A DNA stretch of 52,103 nt, from the NCBI RefSeq assembly GCF_019343195.1, contig NZ_RPHB01000015.1, positions 1 through 52,103 on the forward strand, given 5' to 3'. The notes under the pieces were generated by a model. That model was given only the letters and a program-made list of their open reading frames with translations, did not search any database and was not told where the DNA came from. The translations under genes and the position numbers were made by a program. The stretch is from Arthrospiribacter ruber. Its GTDB lineage: Bacteria; Bacteroidota; Bacteroidia; Cytophagales; Cyclobacteriaceae. Positions 34,041 to 42,687 of this stretch are shown piece after piece (position 1 is the first letter of the stretch; each line of letters begins with the position of its first letter).

Positions 34041-35429
34041 ATGGCAATGAGTTCAGATACCCAAGGTAGAGGCCAATGGGGCTCCAGTTTGGGTTTTATT
34101 ATGGCTGCGGCCGGTTCTGCGGTTGGATTGGGAAACATTTGGAGGTTTCCGTATCTCACCGGTGAAAATGGAGGAGGAGCATTTGTTTTTGTATATGCCA
34201 TCTGTGTCCTTTTGATAGGACTCCCTCTTTTACTGAACGAAATTGCATTGGGTCGTAAATCAGGCAAGAATCCCATAGGAGCTATAAAAGCTACAGGTGG
34301 AAATGGATTTTGGCAGATAGCGGGTGTGCTTTGTATTTTGGTTTGTTTCTGCGTATTGAGTTACTATTCAGTAATTGCAGGATGGACCATTGGTTACATC
34401 TTTACTGAGCTGGTAAATATTCCAGTTGATTTTGAAGAATTTCAGGATACCCCTCAATATGTGATTCCTCTTTGTTTTCTATTTATTTTCATGACCATTG
34501 GGGTTGTATTAGGAGGGGTTTCCGGCGGGATTGAAAAAGCAGCTAAATTCTTGATGCCGATTTTGTTTGTAATCATCATTTTTATAGCCGGTAGAGCGGT
34601 TACTTTGGAAGGTGCAAGTGCAGGTATAGAATATTATTTGTACCCTGATTTCTCTAAAATTACAACCAAGGTGATTTTACAGGCTTTGGGACAAGCCTTT
34701 TTCTCCATGTCTGTTGGTTGGGGGCTAATGATTACTTTCGGGTCTTATCTACCTAAGAAAAGTAACATTGTACAATCTTCCGGATGGATTGCAGGTATGG
34801 ACAGTATGGTCGCTCTGCTTGGTGGATTGATGGTGTTTCCAGCATTGTTTGCCTTGCTTCCAGGAAAAGATCCTGCAGGTGGTCCAGCTTTGGTCTTTGA
34901 AGTATTGCCAAAGGTCTTCGATGCCATGCCAGGAGGTAACTTTATAGGAGCCTTATTCTTCCTGTTGCTTTTGGTGGCTGCTCTTACATCGAGTATCTCC
35001 ATGTTGGAAGTTCCCGTGTCTTATTTTATAGATGAGAAAAAATGGAGCAGGAAAAAGGCAACTTGGTTGATAGGCATAGCTGCGATGTTTTTGTCTATTC
35101 CATCGGCATTATCTTCCATTGAAGGTAATTATTTTAATGGATTGACTATTACTTTCCTTGGCAATACTCAAGTTGGGTTTTTTGCCATTATGGATTTTAC
35201 CTTTGGGACATTTGCCGTGGTGGTCATTTGCTTGATGTTGAGCCTTTATACAGGTTGGGCGAAGAAAATTAGCGACTATGCCAATGAATTGGCGCAAGGT
35301 TCTCCAGGTTTCAAAGGGTTTTTAAGAAGTGCCTGGATTTTCTTTATCAAGTGGGTTTGTCCTATAGTAATTGCTCTGGTCTTACTGGATCTATTGGGAG
35401 TTTTCGGAACTCCTCAAGAAGGAGGATGA
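34041..35429 (+). CDS. Sodium-dependent transporter, neurotransmitter:sodium symporter (NSS/SNF) family
   Basis: The 462-residue protein has about twelve membrane helices. The conserved first helix reads GSAVGLGNIWRFPYLTGENG (about 25-44), containing the unwound sodium and substrate site, and helix 6 has QAFFSMSVGWGLMITFGSY. Bacterial NSS proteins import amino acids or related amines with sodium. An alternative ATG lies two codons downstream. The gene begins 39 bases after the rmlD-like gene and is followed by a strong terminator. Confidence 0.94.
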   Translation: MAMSSDTQGRGQWGSSLGFIMAAAGSAVGLGNIWRFPYLTGENGGGAFVFVYAICVLLIGLPLLLNEIALGRKSGKNPIGAIKATGGNGFWQIAGVLCILVCFCVLSYYSVIAGWTIGYIFTELVNIPVDFEEFQDTPQYVIPLCFLFIFMTIGVVLGGVSGGIEKAAKFLMPILFVIIIFIAGRAVTLEGASAGIEYYLYPDFSKITTKVILQALGQAFFSMSVGWGLMITFGSYLPKKSNIVQSSGWIAGMDSMVALLGGLMVFPALFALLPGKDPAGGPALVFEVLPKVFDAMPGGNFIGALFFLLLLVAALTSSISMLEVPVSYFIDEKKWSRKKATWLIGIAAMFLSIPSALSSIEGNYFNGLTITFLGNTQVGFFAIMDFTFGTFAVVVICLMLSLYTGWAKKISDYANELAQGSPGFKGFLRSAWIFFIKWVCPIVIALVLLDLLGVFGTPQEGG

Positions 35430-35455
35430 TATTAAATTCAGCGTTTAATAAGAAT

Positions 35456-35480
35456 AGAGGGGTTTTTACCCCTCTTTTTT
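35456..35480 (+). terminator. Terminator of the NSS transporter gene
   Basis: AGAGGGGT-TTTT-ACCCCTCT followed by TTTTTT gives a strong intrinsic terminator. Confidence 0.93.
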
Positions 35481-35561
35481 TATTTTATGCTTCTAAATAT
35501 GTATTTTATATTAAGATATTTGTATATTGTGCTTTCGTTCAACCCCTCCAAAATAAAAGTA

Positions 35562-35933
35562 ATGAAAGTATTGGTCGTAGATGATGATGCCATAAACAGG
35601 CTTATCCTTAGGAAAGTTTTTGAAAAAGAGAACCATGAAGTCTGTACTGCAAATGATGGAGTGGAAGCGATCAAGATTCTCAATTCGGAACCAGGTTTCA
35701 ATCTGGTAATCACCGACATTATGATGCCACACATGGATGGTTTGGAGCTTTTAGCCCAGATCAAACACAACGAAAAGATGCAGAACCTACCCATTATTGG
35801 AATTACTTCGGGTAATGTGGAATATTTTAAAAAAGCATCCAGGCTTTCATTTGATATTTTGTTACAAAAGCCAATGGATTTTTATGAAATCTATACGATA
35901 GCCTCAGAGCAGGCAAATAAAGGTTTAGATTAG
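35562..35933 (+). CDS. Single-domain response regulator (CheY-like)
   Basis: The 123 residues form one receiver domain without an output domain. The acidic pocket DDD is at 7-9, the phosphoacceptor D52 is in VITDIMMPHMDG, T82 is in GITSG and K103 is in LLQKPMD. It would take a phosphate from a histidine kinase and pass the signal by protein contact. No kinase gene is adjacent. An open frame extends upstream to 35487, but the receiver-fold start MKVLVVDDDAIN fixes the ATG at 35562. Confidence 0.93.
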   Translation: MKVLVVDDDAINRLILRKVFEKENHEVCTANDGVEAIKILNSEPGFNLVITDIMMPHMDGLELLAQIKHNEKMQNLPIIGITSGNVEYFKKASRLSFDILLQKPMDFYEIYTIASEQANKGLD

Positions 35934-36005
35934 TGTATTGATTTTCAGATTTTTTCGTTTCATTAAATGAATTTTTCGTAGATTCAATTAACCAAATTTA
36001 AGTCC

Positions 36006-36593
36006 ATGAAACGATTGCCTTTTCTTCTGTTTTTGCTGGCTTTTAGCACCCCATTATTTGCTCAGGAATTTTCCGTAGGTCCAAAGGTAGGTTTGTCTCA
36101 AGCCAACATTTCAGTTAATGGGGAGGAATTTTCTCCCGGAGAAAATGTGACAGGCTATCATCTTGGGATGTTTGTAAGAATGGGAGGGGCATCGATTTTT
36201 GTACAGCCCGAATTTTTGTTTACCAATGTAGGAGGGACTATTATTCAGCAAACCAGTGGGACTGAAAGGACAATCAATGCCAATTTCAATAGGTTTGATA
36301 TTCCATTGATGGTAGGCTTCAAGCTTGCCAATGTTTTTAGGGTGCAGGCCGGCCCTATAGCATCAGTATTGCTTGATTATTCCATTGAGGATGCTTTTCA
36401 GACTGCCTTGGATGTGGATTACAATAATTCGACCATAGGATATCAGGCAGGCTTAGGATTGGATGTAGGTAACTTGATTTTGGACTTCAAGTATGAAAAC
36501 TCCCTCAGCAAAATATCCAGAAGTGTGGCAGGCTTCGAAACTGACCAACGGCAAAACCAATTGATCATCTCCGCTGGGTTTCGGCTTTTTTAA
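36006..36593 (+). CDS. PorT-like outer-membrane beta-barrel protein
   Basis: The 195-residue protein has a signal peptide cleaved near LFAQE (about 16-20). The barrel pattern is that of the PorT-like, OmpW/OmpA-like family common in Bacteroidota: VGPKVGLSQANIS, then FNRFDIPLMVGFKLAN and YQAGLGLDVGNLILDFKYE, ending in AGFRLF. It probably has eight strands. The function of this broad family is mostly unknown; membership does not imply a role in type IX secretion. It lies alone after the response regulator. Confidence 0.85.
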   Translation: MKRLPFLLFLLAFSTPLFAQEFSVGPKVGLSQANISVNGEEFSPGENVTGYHLGMFVRMGGASIFVQPEFLFTNVGGTIIQQTSGTERTINANFNRFDIPLMVGFKLANVFRVQAGPIASVLLDYSIEDAFQTALDVDYNNSTIGYQAGLGLDVGNLILDFKYENSLSKISRSVAGFETDQRQNQLIISAGFRLF

Positions 36594-36706
36594 ATTTGCC
36601 TAGGAGTTCAAGATGGCGTGATATTTGGGCCCAGATCTTTTAAAATACTTAGAATGGTATTTTTTAAAGTCAATCTCTATATTTGTCAAGGTCAATATTC
36701 CAAAAA

Positions 36707-36994
36707 ATGCGACGCTATCTGAAGTATACTAAAAACTTTTATTTTCTTTTCACCTTGTTTTTTGTCATATGGATGGTGTTTATAGATTCCAACGATATTT
36801 TTACCCAGTTCAAGCTTAGGTCTAAAGTGAAGGAACTGGAAAAACAAAAGGCATTTTATCTCGAAAGAAAAGAAAAAATCAAAGCAGACAGGGAGGAATT
36901 AATGAGTAATTACGAACTGTTGGAGAAGTTTGCCCGTGAAAGATATTTGATGAAAAGAAAAACTGAAGATTTATATGTGGTTGTGGAAGAGTAG
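36707..36994 (+). CDS. FtsB/DivIC-like septum formation protein
   Basis: The 95-residue protein has a short basic N-terminus, one membrane helix (about 10-30), and a coiled coil (LRSKVKELEKQKAFYLERK) ending in the typical LLEKFARERYLMKRKTEDLYVV. This layout is that of FtsB/DivIC, the small bitopic protein that forms the FtsQLB complex at the division site. A TTG at 36683 would add eight residues; the ATG at 36707 is preferred. Its end overlaps the next gene by 20 bases in another frame. Confidence 0.9.
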   Translation: MRRYLKYTKNFYFLFTLFFVIWMVFIDSNDIFTQFKLRSKVKELEKQKAFYLERKEKIKADREELMSNYELLEKFARERYLMKRKTEDLYVVVEE

Positions 36995-37526
36995 ATCAAT
37001 TGTAATATCAGCATTTTTTGTTCTTGCCTTTACTATTTCTGCTTCAGCGCAAAGGGTTATTGATGAAGGTAATAAACCTCCATTAAAAGACAGGTTGTAC
37101 TACGGGGGAAACTTTGGGGCTTCATTTGGTACCATCACCTTTGTAGATGTATCCCCACTTGTAGGGGCCATGGTCACCAATAGGCTCTCTGGTGGTGTGG
37201 GAGCTACTTATCAATACTTTAATGACAGGAGGTTTTTTGGTGGTAGCAACAGTCTTTATGGAGGGAGAGTGTTTGGAAGATACAATGTATTTCCCAACTT
37301 CTTTGCCCATGCTGAATTCGAAAATGTCAATTATGATTGGTTCGATCAGAACAGGAATGTGTTTGAAAGGATCTGGGTACCAGCCTTCTTTTTAGGAGGG
37401 GGGTATTTCGTGCCATCTGGAGAAAGAGGGGGATTTAACTTCTCATTTTTGTATAATTTGCTTCATGACAATAGAAGATCACCTTATTTTGAACCTTATG
37501 TGATCAGGGTAGGTTTTATCCTTTAA
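36975..37526 (+). CDS. Predicted outer-membrane beta-barrel protein
   Basis: The 183-residue protein has a signal peptide (hydrophobic 9-20, cleavage near ASAQR) and alternating beta-strands with Gly and aromatic residues (LYYGGNFGASFGTITFVDVSP, first strands near 41-61), ending in VIRVGFIL. It resembles other small Bacteroidota barrels of unknown function. It starts within the FtsB-like gene (20-base overlap), so the two are probably translated in a coupled way, though no functional link is obvious. The cysE gene follows after 25 bases. Confidence 0.75.
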   Translation: MWLWKSRSIVISAFFVLAFTISASAQRVIDEGNKPPLKDRLYYGGNFGASFGTITFVDVSPLVGAMVTNRLSGGVGATYQYFNDRRFFGGSNSLYGGRVFGRYNVFPNFFAHAEFENVNYDWFDQNRNVFERIWVPAFFLGGGYFVPSGERGGFNFSFLYNLLHDNRRSPYFEPYVIRVGFIL

Positions 37527-37551
37527 ATCACCACCTTTCAACAAACCTAAA

Positions 37552-38385
37552 ATGAATTCATTGGTAAAAAAACTCAGCAAGTCGCATCAGGACTGCCCAG
37601 AGTGCCCTTCGCCTAGAGTTATCCAACAGTTTTTCGATAACCTTCTAGGATTGCTATTCCCGGATTATGCACCGGAACTGCTTAAGGAAGAAGCTCAGGT
37701 GGAAGCCAAGATTGAAGAATTGAAATTCCAGCTGAGTAGAATACTGATCAAAAACAAGCATTTACATGGTAAAGATGGCAATGCCTTAGCAGAGGACTTT
37801 TTTTATCACCTTGAGGATGTTTATGAACTGATCAAAAAGGATGTGCAGGCCATGTTTGACGGAGACCCTGCAGCCAAGTCCTTAACAGAAATTGTCCGGT
37901 GTTATCCAGGTTTCTTTGCAATAGCTGCTTACCGTGTTGCTAACCTATTGTACAATTCAGGTGTGTATCTGATACCAAGGATGATTACCGAATATGCTCA
38001 CAGCCGTACAGGGATAGATATTCATCCAGGTGCCAGTATCGGGGAGCATTTTTGTATCGATCATGGTACTGGCATTGTTATAGGAGAGACTACTGTTATC
38101 GGAAATGGTGTCAAAATCTATCAAGGTGTTACTCTTGGAGCCTTGAGTGTAGACAAAGAAGATGCTGATAAAAAAAGGCACCCTACCATCGAAGACCATG
38201 TGGTGATCTATGCTGGAGCTACTATTTTGGGGGGGAATACTGTAATTGGTGCCAATTCAGTAATTGGAGGCAATGTATGGGTAACCAAGAGTATAGCTCC
38301 CAACAGCAAGATTTACTATCAGGCAAAGATGTACAACCCTGATTCAGAGCAAACCGACACTTATATCATAAGAAGTCAAGGATGA
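37552..38385 (+). CDS. cysE: Serine O-acetyltransferase
   Basis: The enzyme acetylates L-serine to O-acetylserine, the precursor of cysteine. The 277-residue protein has an N-terminal helical domain and a C-terminal left-handed beta-helix. Key motifs are DIHPGASIGEHFCIDHGTG (catalytic Asp-His near 163-164) and VIGETTVIGNGVKIYQGVT. The length and N-terminal domain match the EpsC-like subgroup. It overlaps cysM by four bases, so the two steps of cysteine synthesis are made together. Confidence 0.96.
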   Translation: MNSLVKKLSKSHQDCPECPSPRVIQQFFDNLLGLLFPDYAPELLKEEAQVEAKIEELKFQLSRILIKNKHLHGKDGNALAEDFFYHLEDVYELIKKDVQAMFDGDPAAKSLTEIVRCYPGFFAIAAYRVANLLYNSGVYLIPRMITEYAHSRTGIDIHPGASIGEHFCIDHGTGIVIGETTVIGNGVKIYQGVTLGALSVDKEDADKKRHPTIEDHVVIYAGATILGGNTVIGANSVIGGNVWVTKSIAPNSKIYYQAKMYNPDSEQTDTYIIRSQG

Positions 38386-39260
38386 AATTAGTAGACTTGA
38401 TAGGCAATACCCCTTTGGTATTGTTAGAAAATATTCCCCAAAATCCCAATGTAAGGATTTATTGTAAGTTGGAAGGGCAAAATCCCGGTGGTAGTGTAAA
38501 GGATCGTGCTGCCTACAATATGATCAAAAGTGCTTTAGAAAGAGGTACAATTAAAAAAGGGGATAAATTGATCGAAGCAACTAGTGGAAACACTGGAATT
38601 GCGTTGGCTATGGTTGCCAATATTTTAGGGCTGAAGATGACTTTGGTAATGCCCGATAACAGCACCAAAGAAAGGGTCTTGTCTATGGAAGCTTATGGAG
38701 CAAAAGTAATATTGACCCCTGCCGAAAGGACCATTGAATATTCTAGGGAATTGGCTGAAAAAATGGCAGAAGAGGACGGTTATGTCATCCTAAATCAATT
38801 TGCCAATCCTGATAATTATATGGCCCACTATTTTACTACAGGGCCGGAAATATGGAAGGATACCAATGGAGAGGTGACCCATTTTGTCTCTGCTATGGGT
38901 ACTACCGGGACTATTATGGGTGTTTCAAAATTTTTAAAAGAAAAAAATCCACAGGTGCAGATAGTAGGAACGCAACCTACGGATGGATCCAGTATCCCTG
39001 GTATAAGAAGGTGGTCTCCTGAATTTTTACCAAAGATTTTTGACCCAAAGAGAGTAGATAGAACTATAGACGTGAGCGAGCGAGAGGCTACAGATATGAC
39101 CAGAAGATTGGCCAAAGAAGAAGGGATTTTGGCAGGGATGAGCAGTGGTGGAGCATTAGTAGCTGCTTTGAAACTCGCAGGAGAACTTGAAGCCGGTACA
39201 ATAGTCTGTATTACTTGTGATAGGGGTGATAGGTATCTGAGTTCGGATCTTTTTGGATAA
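38382..39260 (+). CDS. cysM: Cysteine synthase B (O-acetylserine sulfhydrylase)
   Basis: This PLP enzyme makes cysteine from O-acetylserine and sulfide (or thiosulfate). The 292-residue length, the start LVDLIGNTPLVLLE, K40 in NPGGSVKDRAA that binds PLP, TSGNTGIALAMVA, and GTTGTIMGVSKFLKE are family signatures. The short C-terminus ending YLSSDLFG is typical of the CysM subtype rather than CysK. It begins within cysE (four-base overlap). A hairpin follows 4 bases after the stop. Confidence 0.95.
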   Translation: MKLVDLIGNTPLVLLENIPQNPNVRIYCKLEGQNPGGSVKDRAAYNMIKSALERGTIKKGDKLIEATSGNTGIALAMVANILGLKMTLVMPDNSTKERVLSMEAYGAKVILTPAERTIEYSRELAEKMAEEDGYVILNQFANPDNYMAHYFTTGPEIWKDTNGEVTHFVSAMGTTGTIMGVSKFLKEKNPQVQIVGTQPTDGSSIPGIRRWSPEFLPKIFDPKRVDRTIDVSEREATDMTRRLAKEEGILAGMSSGGALVAALKLAGELEAGTIVCITCDRGDRYLSSDLFG

Positions 39261-39263
39261 AAA

Positions 39264-39287
39264 ATCCCGGAGATTTCTCCCCGGGTT
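39264..39287. terminator. Terminator between convergent cysM and DUF4397 genes
   Basis: AATCCCGGAGA-TT-TCTCCCCGGGTT can form a G/C-rich stem with a small bulge. The T-run is on the minus strand (six A precede it on the plus strand), so it mainly serves the DUF4397 gene. Confidence 0.7.
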
Positions 39288-39313
39288 ACCACAAAAAACT
39301 TGAGAACTTTCTT

Positions 39314-40009
39314 TTAGAATCTTATGTAATTGGTCATCAATTGTATGCTCAAAGGGTTGTTGCTGTTTTGGGGGTCTTTTAGGCCTCTTACTATTAATGT
39401 GTACACGCGATTGCTACGGATATCAATTTCTTCGACAGATATCAGTTCTTCGCTGCCATCTTCAGTGTAAACTTTAATGGAAGTTTTACCCTTTTCAATG
39501 GCTTTGAAAGCTGAGAAATCTTGGTATTCAATTTTTTCCCCAAAAAATTCTTCTTCATCACCTATTTCTATTCTGATGTTTCCCGCATCAGGTGAAAGGT
39601 GGGCAATCCTTATTTGAGCGAGTTCTGATGTCGGTTCTTCCCATTTATCCTCAATTTTTACAGCTTCTATTTCAGTAAGTCTATTGACCAGAAAAATGGA
39701 GTAAACTTTGTCTTTCTCTAGGGTGTGAGTCGTTTCCAAAAGCGTATTGGCGGCATTGGACGGGGTGAATCTCAAGACCCTTTCTCCAACGTAAAACTGG
39801 TTATAAGGAAAGGAGTTGCTGTATGTCAATGGAGAATTATTGATTCTTCCCATTTCCGTAAAAATATCCATGGCAGGCCCATCTGCCACTCCATGGTAAA
39901 TAGTAACGAATGCGGCATCAGGTTGGGGTCCTGGATCCCTGTCCTGAAGACAAGAATTCATTAGGAACATACTGCTGAGCAACAAAGCCGACAAGAGGGT
40001 TTTCTTCAT
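39314..40009 (-). CDS. DUF4397 domain lipoprotein
   Basis: The 231-residue protein has a lipoprotein signal with lipobox LMNSC (Cys20) and two DUF4397-like beta repeats: AFVTIYHGVADGPAMDIFTEM near 33-53 and IRIAHLSPDAGNIRIEIGDEE near 133-153. The RIAHLSPDA motif is the family hallmark. DUF4397 proteins are surface-exposed or periplasmic and of unknown function. I start at MKKTLLSALLL; a longer frame to 40039 adds ten unlikely residues. A terminator separates it from the gene upstream. Confidence 0.87.
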   Translation of the reverse strand: MKKTLLSALLLSSMFLMNSCLQDRDPGPQPDAAFVTIYHGVADGPAMDIFTEMGRINNSPLTYSNSFPYNQFYVGERVLRFTPSNAANTLLETTHTLEKDKVYSIFLVNRLTEIEAVKIEDKWEEPTSELAQIRIAHLSPDAGNIRIEIGDEEEFFGEKIEYQDFSAFKAIEKGKTSIKVYTEDGSEELISVEEIDIRSNRVYTLIVRGLKDPQNSNNPLSIQLMTNYIRF

Positions 40010-40105
40010 AATGTAATTGCTGAATAATTTGTAATTCATAAATCAATAATTGGTTTAGTTTTCTTTCCAATGACGATCCTACTACATATTCTGCTACACC
40101 AGGTC

Positions 40106-40131
40106 AAAAAAAAATCCCCAGTTGGGGATTT
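40106..40131 (-). terminator. Terminator of the Gfo/Idh/MocA gene at 40135
   Basis: AAATCCCCA-GT-TGGGGATTT is a perfect nine-bp stem. On the minus strand it runs into nine T, just after the stop of the oxidoreductase gene. Confidence 0.92.
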
Positions 40132-40134
40132 TAA

Positions 40135-41499
40135 TTATACTTTATCGGGCTCAGGATGTATCCATGGGGATCTATAAGGCCTTCTAAGCTTGGTAGTTGC
40201 CTCTTCATCGCCTACTACAGTCATTTTTTCAGGATCATAAACCAAGGATCTTCCAAGTTCCATGGAAATATTTGCCAAAATACATGAGGCTGTTGAAATA
40301 TGCCCTTCCTTAATGTCGGCCACAGGCAATTCACCTGTTTCTATGGATTTGATCAGGTTTTGCATTTGTCTTCTGGTCGCTGGGGCAGCGTTTAACTCAA
40401 TACGGTCTTCGCTCAGATCTTCAGGGTATTTTTCCTTTTCGTAAAGGACGTCAAAAAGTACAGGATCTCCCTCAATAGGAAAAAATTCCGCTTTCATCGT
40501 GCTTCCCGCTAAAGTACCTTTATCTCCAAATATTTTAAATGCCCAAGGATATTCCGGGTCTACAGGCTTACCCCAGGTTCTATGTTGCCAGACTACATTT
40601 AGATTGTCATATTCAAAAATGGCTGTTTGAGTATCTGAAATGTTACTTTTACCTTCTTTCTGGACAAAGATGCCGCCCGTGGAGGTGATTTTTTTAGGCC
40701 ATCCGAGATCCAATAGCCATCTCACTGTGTCCAGCATGTGTACGCACATGTCACCTGTGATTCCATTGCCGTACTCCATAAAGGTTCTCCACCACCTGGT
40801 ATGAGGAAGGCCGTCATAGGGACGAAGCGGAGCGGGGCCTGTCCACATCTCATAATCCAGAAAGTCCGGAACTGCTTGTTCCGGAGGGTTTCCGTTTGCC
40901 CTCATGTGGTAATAGCAACAGATTTCCACATGGGAGATTTTACCCAATTTGTTTTTGTCCAGGATTTCTTTTCTAGCCTCTATAAGATGAGGTGTACTTC
41001 TTCTCTGTACCCCTACCTGAACCATTTTGTTATATTTTCTTGCGGCGGCTACTACAGCTTCTCCTTCAATTACATCTACTGATATTGGTTTTTGAAGGTA
41101 GACATGTGATCCTGCTTTGATGGCGGCTATGGCCTGGAGTGCATGCCAATGATCCGGAGAGCCTATTACAGTGATGTCTAATTGATGATTTTTCAATAAT
41201 TCTCTGTAATCTGTGTAGAGCTCCGGGACTTTTCCTGATTTTTGCCTTTGGGAGACTAGTTTACCGGCCTCATTGAGCATATTCTTGTCCACATCGCAGA
41301 GCGCGACCACTTCGCAGTCTGCGATCTGTATCAGTCTAAAAAGGTCACTTTTTCCATACCAACCACTGCCTATTAAAGCTACTTGGAGGGTTTTTTCTGT
41401 TTGTACAAAATTCATCCCCATCAGTCCCATGCTGGCAAGTGCAAGTGTGGCTCCACTTCCCTTAATAAACTGGCGGCGGTTAATTGAAAGATTTTTCAT
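40135..41499 (-). CDS. Gfo/Idh/MocA family oxidoreductase, Tat-exported
   Basis: The 454-residue enzyme has a Tat signal (RRQFIKGSG at 8-16, then a hydrophobic stretch) and an NAD(P)-binding fold with GSGWYGKSDLFRLIQ and VALCDVD. The family EKP motif reads YLQKPIS, keeping the lysine; the likely catalytic histidine is in MCVHMLDTVRWLLD. The long C-terminus with WTGPAPLRPYDGLPHTRWW belongs to the Bacteroidota/Planctomycete subtype. It probably oxidises or reduces a sugar hydroxyl outside the cytoplasm with a bound cofactor. It follows the Ldh-family gene by 87 bases on the same strand. The substrate is unknown. Confidence 0.9.
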   Translation of the reverse strand: MKNLSINRRQFIKGSGATLALASMGLMGMNFVQTEKTLQVALIGSGWYGKSDLFRLIQIADCEVVALCDVDKNMLNEAGKLVSQRQKSGKVPELYTDYRELLKNHQLDITVIGSPDHWHALQAIAAIKAGSHVYLQKPISVDVIEGEAVVAAARKYNKMVQVGVQRRSTPHLIEARKEILDKNKLGKISHVEICCYYHMRANGNPPEQAVPDFLDYEMWTGPAPLRPYDGLPHTRWWRTFMEYGNGITGDMCVHMLDTVRWLLDLGWPKKITSTGGIFVQKEGKSNISDTQTAIFEYDNLNVVWQHRTWGKPVDPEYPWAFKIFGDKGTLAGSTMKAEFFPIEGDPVLFDVLYEKEKYPEDLSEDRIELNAAPATRRQMQNLIKSIETGELPVADIKEGHISTASCILANISMELGRSLVYDPEKMTVVGDEEATTKLRRPYRSPWIHPEPDKV

Positions 41500-41586
41500 T
41501 GGTTACTGGGTTTAATAGGTGAATAAAACAATCCCCATCCAATTTACAAAAAGGTCAAAATCAATCAAATCAGATTTGATGGATGG

Positions 41587-42657
41587 TTAGAGTTCTACAC
41601 CGAATTTATCACCCAAACCACATAAGTCATCATATACAGGCTGGAGAAGGGGTATTCCAGATTTTATACGTTCCTGTTCGAGTTCTCTTTCAGGATCCCC
41701 GGGGATTATGACCTTGGAATTACCATCAGTGGGATTTGCATTGCGGAATCTTTGGATCCAATTGTCCATGTGGCCCTTGAATTCTGAAGCGGGTCTGAAA
41801 GCATCAATTCTCATCGCTCCAAAAAAATGACCTAAACCTTCACCTACGGGGTTGGGGTCAGGCTCAAGGAAAGCTACAAATGGAGGTACCCAAGGCCCGT
41901 AGTTTGCTCCTGATAATACTGCTGAAAAAATATCTACAATGGCACCCAGAGCATATCCTTTATGTGAACCATGTTCGCGATCACCCCCCAAAGGAAGTAA
42001 AGCACCGCCTTTTTTTACCCCGTTGGCATCTTTTGTGGGACGTCCTTCTTGATCTTGTACCCATCCAGTTGGAGCATCGGAATTTTTTCTCTGAAGAATC
42101 TCCAACTTCCCATTGGCTGCTGTAGTAGTTGCCATGTCTGCGACAAAAGGAGCTTCCTGTCCTGCAGGAATAGCCACGGCAATTGGGTTGGTGCCCAAAA
42201 GTCTTTCTTTGGAAAAAGTGGGGGCTACCAAAGGACTGGCATTTGTAAAAGAAAGGCCTATCATATCCTCTTCCAAAGCCATCATGGCATGGTATCCGGC
42301 TATGCCATAGTGGTTGGAGTTTTTCACCGACACCCAACCAGTACCTGCTGTTTTTGCCTTTTGTATGGCCACATTCATGGCAAATGGAGCTACTACAAGT
42401 CCTAGCCCTGCATCTCCGTCCACCACAGCAGTACTGGGCGTTTCATGTACTATTTTTATGTCTGGGACAGCATTGATTCTTTTCTTTTCCCATAGCCTGA
42501 CATAACCGGATAGTCGGGCCACACCATGAGAGTCTACACCTCTCAAGTCTGCTGATAAAAGTACATCGGCAGCTTTGGATGCGTCCTGCTCCGGGCAACC
42601 GATTTTCAATAATATGTTTTTGGTAAAAGTATAAAGCCTGTGGTATTCAAGTGTCAT
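41587..42657 (-). CDS. Ldh family (malate/L-lactate/ureidoglycolate) dehydrogenase
   Basis: The 356-residue NAD(P)-dependent enzyme belongs to the LDH2/MDH2 family, unrelated to classical lactate dehydrogenase. Signatures are ADLRGVDSHGVARLSGYV (31-48, active-site His), NSNHYGIAGYHAMMA (about 109-123), LLGTNPIAVAIPAG and GDREHGSHKGYALG. It reduces 2-oxoacids or oxidises hydroxy acids, and members differ in substrate, which cannot be read here. It lies 30 bases after ppx and 87 bases before the Gfo/Idh/MocA gene, all on the minus strand. Confidence 0.92.
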   Translation of the reverse strand: MTLEYHRLYTFTKNILLKIGCPEQDASKAADVLLSADLRGVDSHGVARLSGYVRLWEKKRINAVPDIKIVHETPSTAVVDGDAGLGLVVAPFAMNVAIQKAKTAGTGWVSVKNSNHYGIAGYHAMMALEEDMIGLSFTNASPLVAPTFSKERLLGTNPIAVAIPAGQEAPFVADMATTTAANGKLEILQRKNSDAPTGWVQDQEGRPTKDANGVKKGGALLPLGGDREHGSHKGYALGAIVDIFSAVLSGANYGPWVPPFVAFLEPDPNPVGEGLGHFFGAMRIDAFRPASEFKGHMDNWIQRFRNANPTDGNSKVIIPGDPERELEQERIKSGIPLLQPVYDDLCGLGDKFGVEL

Positions 42658-42687
42658 GCAGATAGAATTCTTATTGGAGTTTGTATT

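Noticed and set aside
41880-42505. Open frames antisense to the Ldh-family dehydrogenase gene (up to 118 codons)
   Set aside because: They are antisense shadows of a well-supported gene and show no domain.
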